Shown: positions 8,657 to 17,450 of the stretch, in pieces
Position numbering within the stretch: position 1 is the first letter of the stretch
Layout: each line of letters opens with the position of its first letter
Assembly (NCBI RefSeq): GCF_002261215.1
Contig: NZ_NEVS01000004.1
Span: 1,736,001 to 1,800,000, forward strand
Origin: Bordetella genomosp. 11
GTDB lineage: Bacteria > Pseudomonadota > Gammaproteobacteria > Burkholderiales > Burkholderiaceae_B
DNA length: 64,000 bases
Direction: 5' to 3'
Translations under genes and position numbers: made by a program
The notes under the pieces: generated by a model
Seen by the model: the letters and a program-made list of their open reading frames with translations, nothing else
Database searches by the model: none
Told to the model about the DNA's origin: nothing

Positions 8657-9820
8657 TCAGGCCGACGCCGCCGCAAAACCGCGCCGCAGGTCGTCCATCA
8701 GGTCCTGCGGATCCTCCATGCCCACGTGCAGGCGCAGCACCGGTCCGGCTGGCGCCCACTTCGTGACGGAGCGGGAACCGCCCGCCTTGACGACATTGAT
8801 CAGGCTCTCGTACCCGCCCCAGCTGGACCCGATACCGAAGAGCCGCAGGCTGTCGACCAGCTTCTCCAGCCGCGGCGCGAAGTCCGGCCGCAGCTCGACC
8901 GAAAACAGCGACGCGGCGCCGCTGAAATCCCGGCGCCACAGCGCGTGATCCGGATGGGTTTCGAGTGCCGGGTAGTTCACGCCGGCCACTTCGGGTTGCG
9001 CCTGCAGCCAGCGTGCCAACGCGAGCGCGTTCTCCATCTGCTGGCGCAGACGAACGCCCAGCGTCCGCAGGCCGCGCAAGCCCTGGTAGCAATCGTCCGG
9101 ACTCACGCTATAGCCCAGGTCGTCGACCGCGCGGTGGACGGCGTCCCAATGGGATGCACCGGCCGTGATCACACCCAGCATCAGGTCGGAATGCCCGCCG
9201 ATGTACTTGGTGGCGGCGTGGATCGAGACATCGATGCCGAGCTCGAAGGGTCGCAGGAAATACGGCGTCGCCCAGGTGTTGTCCGCGATCACGGGGATAC
9301 CGCGCGCGTGGGCGGCCGCGGCGATGGCGGGTATATCCTGGACCTCGAAGGTCTGTGAGCCGGGAGACTCGCAATAGACGGCGATAGTATCGGCCGTCAG
9401 CCGCTCTGCGATCCGCGCGCCGAGATGCGGATCGTAGAACTCCGTGCGCACCCCCCAGCTTGCCAGGCGCCCCTCGCAGAAGCGGCGGGCCGGCGTATAC
9501 ACGTTGTCGGGAACCAGCAGATGCCCGCCAGGGCGCGCGAACGCCGTCAGGCTGGCCACGACGGCGGCCAGGCCATTGGGTACGACCCGGCTCTTATGCC
9601 CGCCCTCCAGGCGCGCCATGGCTTCTTCGAACGCGTAGGTCGTGGGCGTGCCATGCCGGCCGTAGCGCACGAACTTGTCGCCCTGCTTCTTGCGGTCTTC
9701 ATAGGACGCCAGGGTCGGGAAGATGACCGTGGAGGTGCGATAGACCGGTGTATTGACCATGCCGCGATGGGCCTGGGGGTCGCGACCGGCGTGGACGAGC
9801 AGCGTATCGTTCTTCATCAT
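8657..9820 (-). CDS. metC: Cystathionine beta-lyase / PLP-dependent C-S lyase
   Basis: Cys/Met-metabolism PLP enzyme of 387 aa, close to the usual MetC length. The PLP-binding lysine is K205 in SIHAATKYIGGHSD; the cofactor aspartate is in VIADNTWATPYF; the SSWGGYESL motif near the C-terminus is typical of beta-lyases. It would release a thiol, pyruvate and ammonia from cystathionine or another S-substituted cysteine. Its start overlaps the end of the Bug gene by 4 bases, so the two are translationally coupled. In this operon a catabolic C-S lyase or cysteine desulfhydrase role is more likely than methionine synthesis; that is inferred. Confidence 0.85.
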   Translation of the reverse strand: MMKNDTLLVHAGRDPQAHRGMVNTPVYRTSTVIFPTLASYEDRKKQGDKFVRYGRHGTPTTYAFEEAMARLEGGHKSRVVPNGLAAVVASLTAFARPGGHLLVPDNVYTPARRFCEGRLASWGVRTEFYDPHLGARIAERLTADTIAVYCESPGSQTFEVQDIPAIAAAAHARGIPVIADNTWATPYFLRPFELGIDVSIHAATKYIGGHSDLMLGVITAGASHWDAVHRAVDDLGYSVSPDDCYQGLRGLRTLGVRLRQQMENALALARWLQAQPEVAGVNYPALETHPDHALWRRDFSGAASLFSVELRPDFAPRLEKLVDSLRLFGIGSSWGGYESLINVVKAGGSRSVTKWAPAGPVLRLHVGMEDPQDLMDDLRRGFAAASA

Positions 9821-10806
9821 GGGGCTTTGGCAGGAGAATTGATGGCGGTATGCGGCGCATCGGCGGTGTCGATACCGAGCAGCTGAGCCGCATGGACGGT
9901 GGTTTGCGCGATGAAGGCGCGCGCGTCGGCGGGGCTGCTGGGCGCCGCGATCATCCCTTCCGCCGCCAGCTTTTGCTGGGTATCGGGTTCCGCCAGCAGC
10001 GCCGCTACCGCGCCATTGAGCTTGGCCACGACATCCGCGGGCGTGCCCGCCGGCGCGGTGATGGCATAGAAGCTCTGCATGGCATACCCCGGCACCGTCT
10101 CGCCGATGGTCGGCAGATCCGGCATGAGGGGCGACCGCTTGGGCGTGGTAAGCCCCAGCGCCCGCAACTGCCCCGACTTGATCATGGGCGTGACGGACGG
10201 GTCGGCGAACATCATGTCGATATGCCCGCCCAGCAGGTCATTCACCGCCAGCGAGGTTCCCTTGTAGGGGATGTGCTGTATATCGACATGCGCCAGGCTG
10301 TTGAGCATGGCGCCGGCCAAATGCTGGCCGGTCCCGATACCGCCGGAACCCATCGTCAGCGAGCCTGGCTTGGCGCGCGCCAGCGCCAGCAGCTCGCTGA
10401 CACTCTTGACCGGAAGCGAGGGATGCACGACCAGGATTTGCGGGATCAGGACGACCAGCGATATCGGATCCAGGTCCTTCGACGGGGAATAAGGCAGGTT
10501 TTTGGTCAGCAAGGGCCCGATCGACAGCGGTCCCGTCCCGCCCACCAGCAGCGTATAGCCATCGGGACGCGCATGCGCCACGAAGGCGGCGCCGATGGTC
10601 CCGCCCGCGCCCGCGCGGTTTTCGACGACCACGGGCTGGCCCAGCCGCGACAGGCCCGTCGCCAACAGGCGTCCCACGAAGTCGACGCCCCCGCCCGGCG
10701 GATACGGGACGACGATGGTCACGGGCTTTTCCGGATACGTGCCGGCCCGGCTGGCGACAGGGATACAGCACAGGCAAATCAACATCATCAACAGCAAACG
10801 AGGCAT
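9817..10806 (-). CDS. Bug/TctC family periplasmic solute-binding protein
   Basis: Protein of 329 aa with a signal peptide rich in Cys, Leu and Met (cleavage near ASRA-GTYPEKPV). The family landmarks are IVVPYPPGGGVDFVGR, VVVENRAGAGG, ARPDGYTLLVG, and HIPYKGTSLAVNDLLGG. Bug proteins bind carboxylates or amino-acid-like ligands in the periplasm. No TctA or TctB gene is nearby, so it either serves a distant transporter or acts as a sensor. It is the only Bug gene in this window coupled to an ABC importer in the same operon. Confidence 0.92.
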   Translation of the reverse strand: MPRLLLMMLICLCCIPVASRAGTYPEKPVTIVVPYPPGGGVDFVGRLLATGLSRLGQPVVVENRAGAGGTIGAAFVAHARPDGYTLLVGGTGPLSIGPLLTKNLPYSPSKDLDPISLVVLIPQILVVHPSLPVKSVSELLALARAKPGSLTMGSGGIGTGQHLAGAMLNSLAHVDIQHIPYKGTSLAVNDLLGGHIDMMFADPSVTPMIKSGQLRALGLTTPKRSPLMPDLPTIGETVPGYAMQSFYAITAPAGTPADVVAKLNGAVAALLAEPDTQQKLAAEGMIAAPSSPADARAFIAQTTVHAAQLLGIDTADAPHTAINSPAKAP

Positions 10807-10883
10807 GGTCGACTCCGGCGGGCCCGCATGGGCCCATATGGGTAGGCTGGATAACTTCGTGCCGCCACCTACATGGCGGGGAA

Positions 10884-12563
10884 TTACTGTCCGTAGATCT
10901 TTTCAGCGGCCTCCCGGCTCACCAACCCCAGACGGATATCGCGTTCGACATCGTCGCGAGGGCGCTCGCGGGGATCGCCGATCCCACCGCCTCCTGGCGT
11001 TTCGATCACGACACGGTCGCCCGCGGGAACCAACTGGCGTCCCTTGCCGTTGAGGGTTTTGCCGGACTTCAGGCTCACCCTTCCGCTTCCGCCCGGCTGC
11101 CCGCCCAGTGCGCCGCGGGCGGGAAACTTGATGCGGTCGAAGGTCGCCGCCAGGATCATGGGCACATTCTCGGCATGCGACACTTCCACGATCTGTCCCA
11201 GGCCCCCGCGGAAGGTGCCCGGGCCGCCGGAATCCGGCCGGTATTCCTTGCGCCAGAACACCACCGGCGCCATGGTCTCGGAGATCTCGATCGCGGTATT
11301 GCGGACGCCGCTGGGGAACGATGTGGTGGACAGTCCGTCCTGCCTGGGCCGCGCCCCGGTTCCCCCGGTCGTGAACGACACCTGGGTAAACCGGCGGCCG
11401 GCGAGGAAGTCCTCCGCGGGCGCGCCGGCCATGGGTTGGCCGCCGACCAGGCGGATGTTCCACAGACTGGAAGCGCCCTCGGCCGGCACCCGGTCGGGAT
11501 GCGCCTGGCGCAGGCAACCGAAGATCACATCGGGCAACATCATCCCCACAATGGCGCGCGAGGTCACCGCGCACGGCGGCAGCGCGTTGACGATGGAGCC
11601 CTCCGGCGCTGTGACCTTGACGGCGCTCAAGGAGCCGGCGTTGTTCGGGATTTCGCCGCCGATGATGCAGCGCACGCCGAACGAGGTGTATGCGTCGGTA
11701 TATGACTTCGGCACATTCAGCGCGCGCTGCACGGTGCCGGAGCTGCCGGTGAAATCCACTTCGATGCCGGCGTCCGTCAGCTGCAACGATGCCTTCAGGT
11801 GGATCGGCGACTCGTAGCCGTCGATCGTCATTTCGTGATGCCACGTCCCCTTGGGCCAGTCCGCGAGCGCCTTGAGCATCGCGGCACGGGATTGCGCGAT
11901 GATGTGTTCGCCCAAGGGCACGAGCGTCTCCAGGCCATACTCGCTCATCATGCCGGCCAGGCGCTTACCCGCGACTTCGTTGCAGGACACAAGCGCGTAG
12001 ACATCGCCGATCACCTGCACCGGATCCCGCACATTGGCGCGCAGGAAGTCGAGCACCGTCTTGCTCATCACACCGCCATCGGCCAGTTTGGCGATCGGGA
12101 TGAACAGGCCCTCGTGATAGATCTGCGTGGCATCGGGACCGACGCCCACCCCGCCGATATCGACCACATGCGTGTTCGAGGCGAACAGGGCGATCAGGCT
12201 GTCGCCCCGGAAAACCGGCGTCACCACCGTGATGTCGAACAGATGGCCCGTTGCCTTCCAGGGATCGTTGGTGATGTATATATCGCCCGGCCGCATGCCG
12301 TCGGCGGGAAACTCCACGAGAAAATGGCGTACCGACTCGGCTACCGAATTGACGTGTCCCGGCGTACCCGTGACGGCCTGCGCGATCATCCGCCCGTCGG
12401 GCAGGAACAGGCCGGCGGAAACGTCGCCCGCTTCCCGCGCCGCCGCGCCGAACGCTGTGCGGATGATGGTCTGGGCCTGCTCCTCGACCACCGCGATAAG
12501 GCGATCCCAAAGGATCTGATTGCGGATAAGGGCAGTCGCCGAACGAGTGTCCTGGGTGCTCAT
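10884..12563 (-). CDS. hyuB: Hydantoinase B/oxoprolinase family protein
   Basis: Subunit of 559 aa of an ATP-dependent amidohydrolase in the hydantoinase/5-oxoprolinase/acetone carboxylase family. The family motif TNDPWKATGHLFDI, followed by NTHVVDIGG, and the C-terminal Gly-rich IETPGGGGIGDPRERP are present. It overlaps the HyuA gene by 4 bases (ATGA) and would act with it as a complex that opens a five-membered cyclic amide using ATP. The following Bug gene is 77 bases away. Confidence 0.93.
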   Translation of the reverse strand: MSTQDTRSATALIRNQILWDRLIAVVEEQAQTIIRTAFGAAAREAGDVSAGLFLPDGRMIAQAVTGTPGHVNSVAESVRHFLVEFPADGMRPGDIYITNDPWKATGHLFDITVVTPVFRGDSLIALFASNTHVVDIGGVGVGPDATQIYHEGLFIPIAKLADGGVMSKTVLDFLRANVRDPVQVIGDVYALVSCNEVAGKRLAGMMSEYGLETLVPLGEHIIAQSRAAMLKALADWPKGTWHHEMTIDGYESPIHLKASLQLTDAGIEVDFTGSSGTVQRALNVPKSYTDAYTSFGVRCIIGGEIPNNAGSLSAVKVTAPEGSIVNALPPCAVTSRAIVGMMLPDVIFGCLRQAHPDRVPAEGASSLWNIRLVGGQPMAGAPAEDFLAGRRFTQVSFTTGGTGARPRQDGLSTTSFPSGVRNTAIEISETMAPVVFWRKEYRPDSGGPGTFRGGLGQIVEVSHAENVPMILAATFDRIKFPARGALGGQPGGSGRVSLKSGKTLNGKGRQLVPAGDRVVIETPGGGGIGDPRERPRDDVERDIRLGLVSREAAEKIYGQ

Positions 12564-14683
12564 GCTTCACCTCGCTGTGCCTTCGACGATCGGTCGCGGT
12601 CGATGATCAGATAGTGGCGGGCGTCGACCCGGGCGGTGAAACCGGCGGGAACGACGGTGGTCGTCTGGTCCTCGACGATCAGGGCCGGTCCGTCGATGTG
12701 GTCCGACACGGACAAGGCCTCGCGATCGAAGGCGGGTATGTCGACCGCGCGCGCCAGCGCCGTGTCGAAAACGGGCCGATAGGCCGAGGGCGCGGGCCTG
12801 CGTATCCCGGCGGGACGGCGGTCCTCGTCCTGCGTGGCCGCCTGGCCGGTCGATACGGTCAGTGTCCAGGTCAGGATTTCGGCCCCGACGCCGGGGATGA
12901 TGCGGCCATACAGCGCGCGGTACTCTCGTTCGAACAGTTCGGCCAGGCCGCTGGCCAGCGCCGGCGTCAGTTGGGTGGACGGCAAGGTGACGGGGATTTC
13001 ATGCCCCTGCCCCCGGTAGCGCATGAACGCGACACAGCGCGTTTCGAGCCGGCTGCCTTTCGGGGCGGCGCTTTCCACGGCCGCGCTGGCTTCCAGGTAC
13101 ATGCTTTCCAGCACACGGTTCACCGCATCCAGGTCGATGCCATCCGTGGACTGATAGAGGCTGCGCAGTGCCTGGTAGGCAATCGGGGCCCAGAGGAAGC
13201 CCAGCGCCGACCCGACGCTTGCGCCCACCGGGACGATGATGCGGTCGATGCCCAGCTTGGCGGCCATCTGCACCGCGTGCAGGGGCGCCGCGCCACCGAA
13301 GGCGATCATCGTGTAGCGCTCGATATCCTTGCCCAACTCGATCCCGTGCACGCGGGCGGCGCACGCCATATTCTCCGCGACGATTTCGCTGATCGCCAAT
13401 GCTCCCATCTCGGCGCCCATTCCAAGCGGATCGGCGACGTCGCGCGCGATGGCGGCGCGCGCCGCGCCGGGCGCGAGGTTGACCTTGCCCGCGGCGAAGC
13501 GGGCCGGATCCAACAGCCCGAGCGCGCAGTTCGCGTCCGTCACCGTGGGGTGCGTTCCCCCGCGCCCGAAACAGGCCGGCCCGGGATTGGACGTCGCGCT
13601 GTCCGGCCCGACCTGGATGCGGCCGAGCGTGTCGACGTGCGCGATCGAGCCGCCCCCGGCGCCGATTTCGACCATCTCGATCACCGGGATCCGGATGGGA
13701 AGGCCCGAGCCTTTCAGGAAGCGATACATGCGGCCGAATTCGAAGGTCCGGGAGAGCTGCGGCGTGTACTCGTCGATGAAGCAGATCTTCGCGGTGGTGC
13801 CGCCCATGTCGTAGGAAAGCACGTGGCGCTCGCCGCATTGCTCGGCGATCCTGCGGCCCAGGATGGCGCCGCCGGCCGGGCCCGATTCCACCAGCTTGAC
13901 GGGTTGGCGAGCGCCCAATTCCAGCGAGGTCAGCGATCCGCCGGACGTCATCAGGTAAATGGGACAGCCCATTCCGGCTTCGCGCATCAGCCGGTCGAGT
14001 TCGCCCAGCGATCGCGCCACGACCGGCTGGACGTAGGCGTTGGCACAGGCGGTGGAGGTCCGCTCGTACTCGCGGACTTCCGGGCAGACGTCGGAAGATA
14101 GCGTGATCCAGAGATCCGGCAGCTCCTGAGCCAGGATCTGCCCGACCCTGGCTTCGTGCTCGGGATTGACGTAGCTGTGCAGGAACGATACAGCGACGCT
14201 TTCCACCGCGGCCTCGCGCAACTGGCAGGCGACGCGGCGCACCGCGGCCTCGTCCAGCGGCAACAGCGTCCTGCCGTGGACGTCGATACGTTCGGGTATG
14301 CCGAAGCGCAGGTCGCGCGGCACCAGCGGTACCGGTTTTTCCAGGAAGATATCGTATTGCGCGTAGCGGTTTTCCTGCCCGATCTCGACGACGTCGCGAA
14401 ATCCCTCGGTCGTAATCAAGGCCGTGCGCGCGCCCTTGCGTTCGATCAGCGCGTTCGTGGCCAGCGTGGTGCCCAGGATGAAGAGCGCGACTTCGCTGGC
14501 AGGCAGCCCCGCCTTGGCCAGGACTTCCCGCGCGCCCTGCAGCACGCCCAATTCCGGCTGCAGCGGCGTGGTAAGTACCTTGGTGGTGTGCGTCTTCGCG
14601 CCGACCATCAGTACGGCGTCGGTGAACGATCCGCCGATGTCGACGGCCAGCACCGCGCGCGGGCTGGGGATAGTGGTGTCCAT
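12560..14683 (-). CDS. hyuA: Hydantoinase A/oxoprolinase family protein
   Basis: ATPase subunit of 707 aa with the actin-like fold. Phosphate loops are VDIGGSFTDAV near the N-terminus and SYDMGGTTAK in the middle; SGPAGGAILG and FGGAAPLHA are further family signatures. It is the first gene of the 11-gene operon and faces a CysB-like regulator across 167 bases. 5-Oxoprolinases of this family also open 2-oxothiazolidine-4-carboxylate to give cysteine, which is relevant because the rest of the operon handles thiols and amino acids. The true ring substrate is not known. Confidence 0.93.
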   Translation of the reverse strand: MDTTIPSPRAVLAVDIGGSFTDAVLMVGAKTHTTKVLTTPLQPELGVLQGAREVLAKAGLPASEVALFILGTTLATNALIERKGARTALITTEGFRDVVEIGQENRYAQYDIFLEKPVPLVPRDLRFGIPERIDVHGRTLLPLDEAAVRRVACQLREAAVESVAVSFLHSYVNPEHEARVGQILAQELPDLWITLSSDVCPEVREYERTSTACANAYVQPVVARSLGELDRLMREAGMGCPIYLMTSGGSLTSLELGARQPVKLVESGPAGGAILGRRIAEQCGERHVLSYDMGGTTAKICFIDEYTPQLSRTFEFGRMYRFLKGSGLPIRIPVIEMVEIGAGGGSIAHVDTLGRIQVGPDSATSNPGPACFGRGGTHPTVTDANCALGLLDPARFAAGKVNLAPGAARAAIARDVADPLGMGAEMGALAISEIVAENMACAARVHGIELGKDIERYTMIAFGGAAPLHAVQMAAKLGIDRIIVPVGASVGSALGFLWAPIAYQALRSLYQSTDGIDLDAVNRVLESMYLEASAAVESAAPKGSRLETRCVAFMRYRGQGHEIPVTLPSTQLTPALASGLAELFEREYRALYGRIIPGVGAEILTWTLTVSTGQAATQDEDRRPAGIRRPAPSAYRPVFDTALARAVDIPAFDREALSVSDHIDGPALIVEDQTTTVVPAGFTARVDARHYLIIDRDRSSKAQRGEA

Positions 14684-14771
14684 ACCTTCCCTGATTGGTT
14701 GTCCGCCCGCGCTCTAACAAAGTGCCGTTGCGAAGGCGTGACGGGAAGGTAGCAAGCGCCCCCGATAAATC

Positions 14772-14789
14772 ATAATATTTATATATTAT
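14772..14789. promoter_or_regulatory. AT-rich palindrome, putative operator
   Basis: ATAATATTTATATATTAT is a near-perfect 18-bp palindrome (8 of 9 positions match in each half) in very AT-rich DNA between hyuA and the divergent LysR gene. Position and symmetry suit a LysR/CysB-type binding site controlling both directions. Confidence 0.5.
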
Positions 14790-14850
14790 TAGCTATTCGA
14801 AAAACCTATACTGGGCCTGGAATATACGGTCCGGAAGGCAAGGGAATTCC

Positions 14851-15792
14851 GTGAATCTCCAGCAATTGCGCTTCATCACCGAGGTTGCCCGCCGCGACCT
14901 GAAAGTCTCGCGCGTGGCCGAACTGCTGCATGTCTCCCAACCCAGCGTCAGCACGCAGATCCGGTTGCTGGAAGAAGAATTGGGGCTGACGATATTCACG
15001 CGCCAGCGCAACCGGCTGACCGCGATCACGCCGATAGGCGGGGAAATCATCGAACGGGCACGCCGCGCCCTGATGGAGATCGACGATATACGGCAGCTTG
15101 CCAACGCGCACAGCGCCGATGACAGCGGCACGCTGACGATCGCCGCCAGTCACGCGCAGGCAAGGTTCAGGCTTCCCGTGATCCTGAAGAAGTTCGCGGA
15201 TCTTTATCCCCGCGTACACATCACGATACGCCCGGAGAGCGGGCGCCAGATCACCGATACGATGCGCGCGGGCCAGGCCGACATCGGCATTCTCAGTTCG
15301 CCCGGGGATCTCCAGGGCGACTTGTTCGGCATCCCGTTCCAGACGTATCGGCGGTTGCTGCTGGTGGCCGCGGGACACCCCCTGCTCAAGGTGCCGCGCC
15401 CCACCTTCGACGATATCGCCCGCTATTCCATCGTGATGTACGAACCGTCGCAGACCGGCTCGGTCGTGCTCGACACCCTGGAACGCCTGGGCAAGCAGGC
15501 CCCGACCCTGCTCAAGGCCACGAATGCCGATGTCGTGAAGGCCTATGTGGAGCAAGGCCTGGGAGTCAGCGTCCTGCCGGAACTTGTCTTCGATCCCAAG
15601 CGCGACCGCGGACTGCGGGCAATCAATGTGGACCACCTGTTCTCCGCCAGCACGACCTTCATCGTGCTCAACCGCAAGCATTACCTGCGCGCGTACGCCT
15701 ATGCGTTCATCGAGATTCTCGCTCCCCAGGTAACGCGCCGTACCGTGGAAGAAGGCCAGCACGCGCCGCCCGCGGGTTTACCTCAGCCCTAG
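14851..15792 (+). CDS. LysR family regulator, CysB-like
   Basis: Regulator of 313 aa. The N-terminal MNLQQLRFITEVARRDLKVS and the helix-turn-helix around VAELLHVSQPSVSTQIRLLEEELG are of the CysB/Cbl type, which in enterobacteria responds to sulfur status through O-acetylserine or adenylyl sulfate. The ligand-binding domain follows. GTG is the start, after AGGGAATTCC, and sets the standard CysB N-terminus. It is divergent from the hyuA operon and very probably controls it. That the group is CysB-like strengthens the sulfur reading of the operon; the effector is unknown. Confidence 0.9.
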   Translation: MNLQQLRFITEVARRDLKVSRVAELLHVSQPSVSTQIRLLEEELGLTIFTRQRNRLTAITPIGGEIIERARRALMEIDDIRQLANAHSADDSGTLTIAASHAQARFRLPVILKKFADLYPRVHITIRPESGRQITDTMRAGQADIGILSSPGDLQGDLFGIPFQTYRRLLLVAAGHPLLKVPRPTFDDIARYSIVMYEPSQTGSVVLDTLERLGKQAPTLLKATNADVVKAYVEQGLGVSVLPELVFDPKRDRGLRAINVDHLFSASTTFIVLNRKHYLRAYAYAFIEILAPQVTRRTVEEGQHAPPAGLPQP

Positions 15793-15850
15793 TACGATGC
15801 GTGCCGTACCGGCACCCTGCCCGGCTGGTACAACTGTTTCGATAATTGTG

Positions 15851-15879
15851 TTGACGCCGGCCGCGCCAGTGCCCATAGT
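15851..15879 (+). promoter_or_regulatory. Sigma-70-like promoter
   Basis: TTGACG (15851-15856) and CATAGT (15874-15879) are separated by 17 bases, close to TTGACA and TATAAT. Transcription would start near 15886 and reach the terminator ending at 16146, giving an RNA of about 260 bases. Confidence 0.4.
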
Positions 15880-15999
15880 CGATGGAAGACATTCAAGCAC
15901 CGCGATTTTGCCCCGTTCCGCGACATACCGACCTGACAAATCCTCTCCTTGATATCCGTCCTGGCATGAAGACATGCCGTCCGTCTCAAGGAGAACGCC

Positions 16000-16116
16000 A
16001 TGCGTAGCGGCACCGCCCCCTGCTTCATCCCCGAACGACCCACCGGTTTCATTCCCCCTGGCCAAGGCGGAAACAGCCGCTGCATGCACATCCCGGGACG
16101 CTCCGTTCCGGCATGA
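16000..16116 (+). CDS. Small ORF, 38 aa, unknown
   Basis: ATG at 16000 follows CAAGGAGAACGCC, the best ribosome-binding site in the region. The 38-residue product has two Cys (positions 8 and 28), an IPPG stretch and no membrane helix. It ends exactly at the base of an intrinsic terminator. It may be a real microprotein, or a leader peptide whose translation affects the terminator before the 90-aa gene. No family is recognised. Confidence 0.45.
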   Translation: MRSGTAPCFIPERPTGFIPPGQGGNSRCMHIPGRSVPA

Positions 16117-16146
16117 AGCCCTCCCGCCGGAGGGCTTTATTGTTTT
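16117..16146 (+). terminator. Rho-independent terminator
   Basis: An 8-bp stem AGCCCTCC / GGAGGGCT with a 4-base loop CGCC is followed by TTATTGTTTT. It begins directly after the stop codon of the 38-codon ORF and lies 56 bases before the next gene, so it could also act as an attenuator. Confidence 0.85.
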
Positions 16147-16202
16147 CAGCGTCGGCGCCGTCCAGGCGCCCACGCGATTCACTTGAAATGGCGAGGTGCC
16201 AC

Positions 16203-16475
16203 ATGCTTCAAAACAATACCGTCTACAAAGGCTATCGCCTGAATGCCAAGATCGCCCGGCCCCCGGCCGTGGCGAACGGCTCGCCCATGTTTGCCGCGAC
16301 CATCCTGGTCGGCATCGCCTCTTCGCCGGAGGCCGGCGAAAGCTACGAGGTGCCCCGCTTCGCGGAAGGCGGCTTCGTGGTGAGTCCCGGCGAAGCCGTG
16401 CATGCCGCGATCCTGTTCGGACGCACCGTGGTCGATGGCCTGCCGGCCAGGCCGAGCAAGCCGGCGCAGGACTAG
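16203..16475 (+). CDS. Small conserved-looking hypothetical protein, 90 aa
   Basis: Soluble protein of 90 aa opening with YKGYRLNAKI and ending with VVDGLPARPSKPAQD. No signal peptide, helix or metal motif is visible. The start at 16203 is supported by GAGGTG eight bases upstream; an in-frame ATG at 16188 is weaker. The layout (short opening strand, central segment ending in a Phe-rich strand, alanine-rich helix) resembles small DUF proteins common in Burkholderiales, but I cannot name the family with confidence. It is convergent with the LysR gene at 16490. Confidence 0.65.
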   Translation: MLQNNTVYKGYRLNAKIARPPAVANGSPMFAATILVGIASSPEAGESYEVPRFAEGGFVVSPGEAVHAAILFGRTVVDGLPARPSKPAQD

Positions 16476-16489
16476 CAGCAGTCCATGGC

Positions 16490-17398
16490 CTAGGCTGCGC
16501 GCACGGCGTCGCGGATATGGCCGAGAAAGGCCTTGCACGCATCCGGCAGGATGCGCCCGGCCAGGGTTTGCACCTCGAAGTGACGCTCGTTCATTTCGCG
16601 GTCGCGCAGGGGAACGGCGATCACGCTGCCGTATTGCAGCCGTCCACGGACAGGCAGCTCCCCGCATAACGCCACGCCGCCCCCCGCGCTGGCGAAGCTG
16701 ATCAGGGCATCGATATGCCGGCTGACGAACACCGGCTCGTAGCGCAACTGCTGGCGGCTGCTGCTGATATCGAACAACTGGCGCAAGGTCGAATCGCGGT
16801 CCGGCAGCGCCAGCGGGTAGGCCGCCACCTGCGCCAGCGACAGCGTGCGCTTGCCCGCCAGGGGATGATCGGGTGCGAGGACGGCCAGGACGGGCGCGGG
16901 CGTGCGCAGCTCGACGCGGATGTCGCGCTCGGATGTCAGGCTCAAGGTCAGGCCGATATCGGCCTCGCCATCGCGGATGCGGCGCGGAACGTCCTGCTGC
17001 GAACACACATCCAGCGAAAAGCGGATGCCGGCGTAGCTTTGCCGGAACGTGGCGATCAGGGACGGGATGAAGTCGAACGCATAGCCTTCCGTGCTGACCA
17101 GCCGCACCTTCCCATGGCGCAGGCCGCGCAGGGCCAGGATGTCCCCGGCCACCCGCTCGACGTCCTGCTGCATGCGTTTCGCGTGCGCGGCCAGCACCTC
17201 TCCCGCGGCGTTCGGCACCATGCCGCGCGCGCGCCGCTCGAACAACAGGGTGTTCAGTTCGCGTTCCAGGCGGGCAATCTGCCGGCTGACCGCCGACGGC
17301 GCGACGTCCAGGCGCTCCGCCGCCTCGGTCACGGACCCCGAGCGCACGACTTCCAGGAAATACCGCAGCGCGGTGCCTTGGAGAACCTGATTGTTCAT
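16490..17398 (-). CDS. LysR family regulator
   Basis: Regulator of 302 aa with helix-turn-helix SGSVTEAAERLDVAPSAVSR at about residues 20-40 and a substrate-binding domain after it. The start at 17398 (MNNQVLQGTALRYF) gives the standard LysR N-terminus; a GTG/ATG further up at 17458 adds 20 atypical residues. It is divergent from the D-serine dehydratase gene, with a perfect LysR-box between them. In enterobacteria the dehydratase is controlled by the LysR protein DsdC, so an analogous role is likely. Confidence 0.88.
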   Translation of the reverse strand: MNNQVLQGTALRYFLEVVRSGSVTEAAERLDVAPSAVSRQIARLERELNTLLFERRARGMVPNAAGEVLAAHAKRMQQDVERVAGDILALRGLRHGKVRLVSTEGYAFDFIPSLIATFRQSYAGIRFSLDVCSQQDVPRRIRDGEADIGLTLSLTSERDIRVELRTPAPVLAVLAPDHPLAGKRTLSLAQVAAYPLALPDRDSTLRQLFDISSSRQQLRYEPVFVSRHIDALISFASAGGGVALCGELPVRGRLQYGSVIAVPLRDREMNERHFEVQTLAGRILPDACKAFLGHIRDAVRAA

Positions 17399-17435
17399 GG
17401 ATGGGTCCGATGGGGAATTGGGGCGACGATGTGGA

Positions 17436-17450
17436 TTGCGTTTTTCGCAA
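17436..17450. promoter_or_regulatory. LysR-type box
   Basis: TTGCG-TTTTT-CGCAA is a perfect 5-bp inverted repeat that fits the T-N11-A LysR consensus. It lies between the divergent LysR and D-serine dehydratase genes. Confidence 0.6.

Larger units (their letters stand above)
15793..16202. other. Intergenic stretch with a small transcription unit
   Basis: About 410 bases without a conventional gene. It holds a promoter-like pair, a 6-bp hairpin GGCATG-AAGA-CATGCC (15963-15978), a 38-codon ORF with strong ribosome-binding site, and a canonical terminator. A 13-codon frame (15966-16007) overlaps the start of the 38-codon ORF. The first 58 bases after the LysR stop show nothing recognisable. Confidence 0.6.

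Noticed and set aside
10828..10842. Short palindromes ATGGGCCCAT and CCCATATGGG before the Bug gene
   Set aside because: They lie inside an operon between hyuB and the Bug gene, overlap each other and have no promoter nearby. They may be chance or minor RNA structure.
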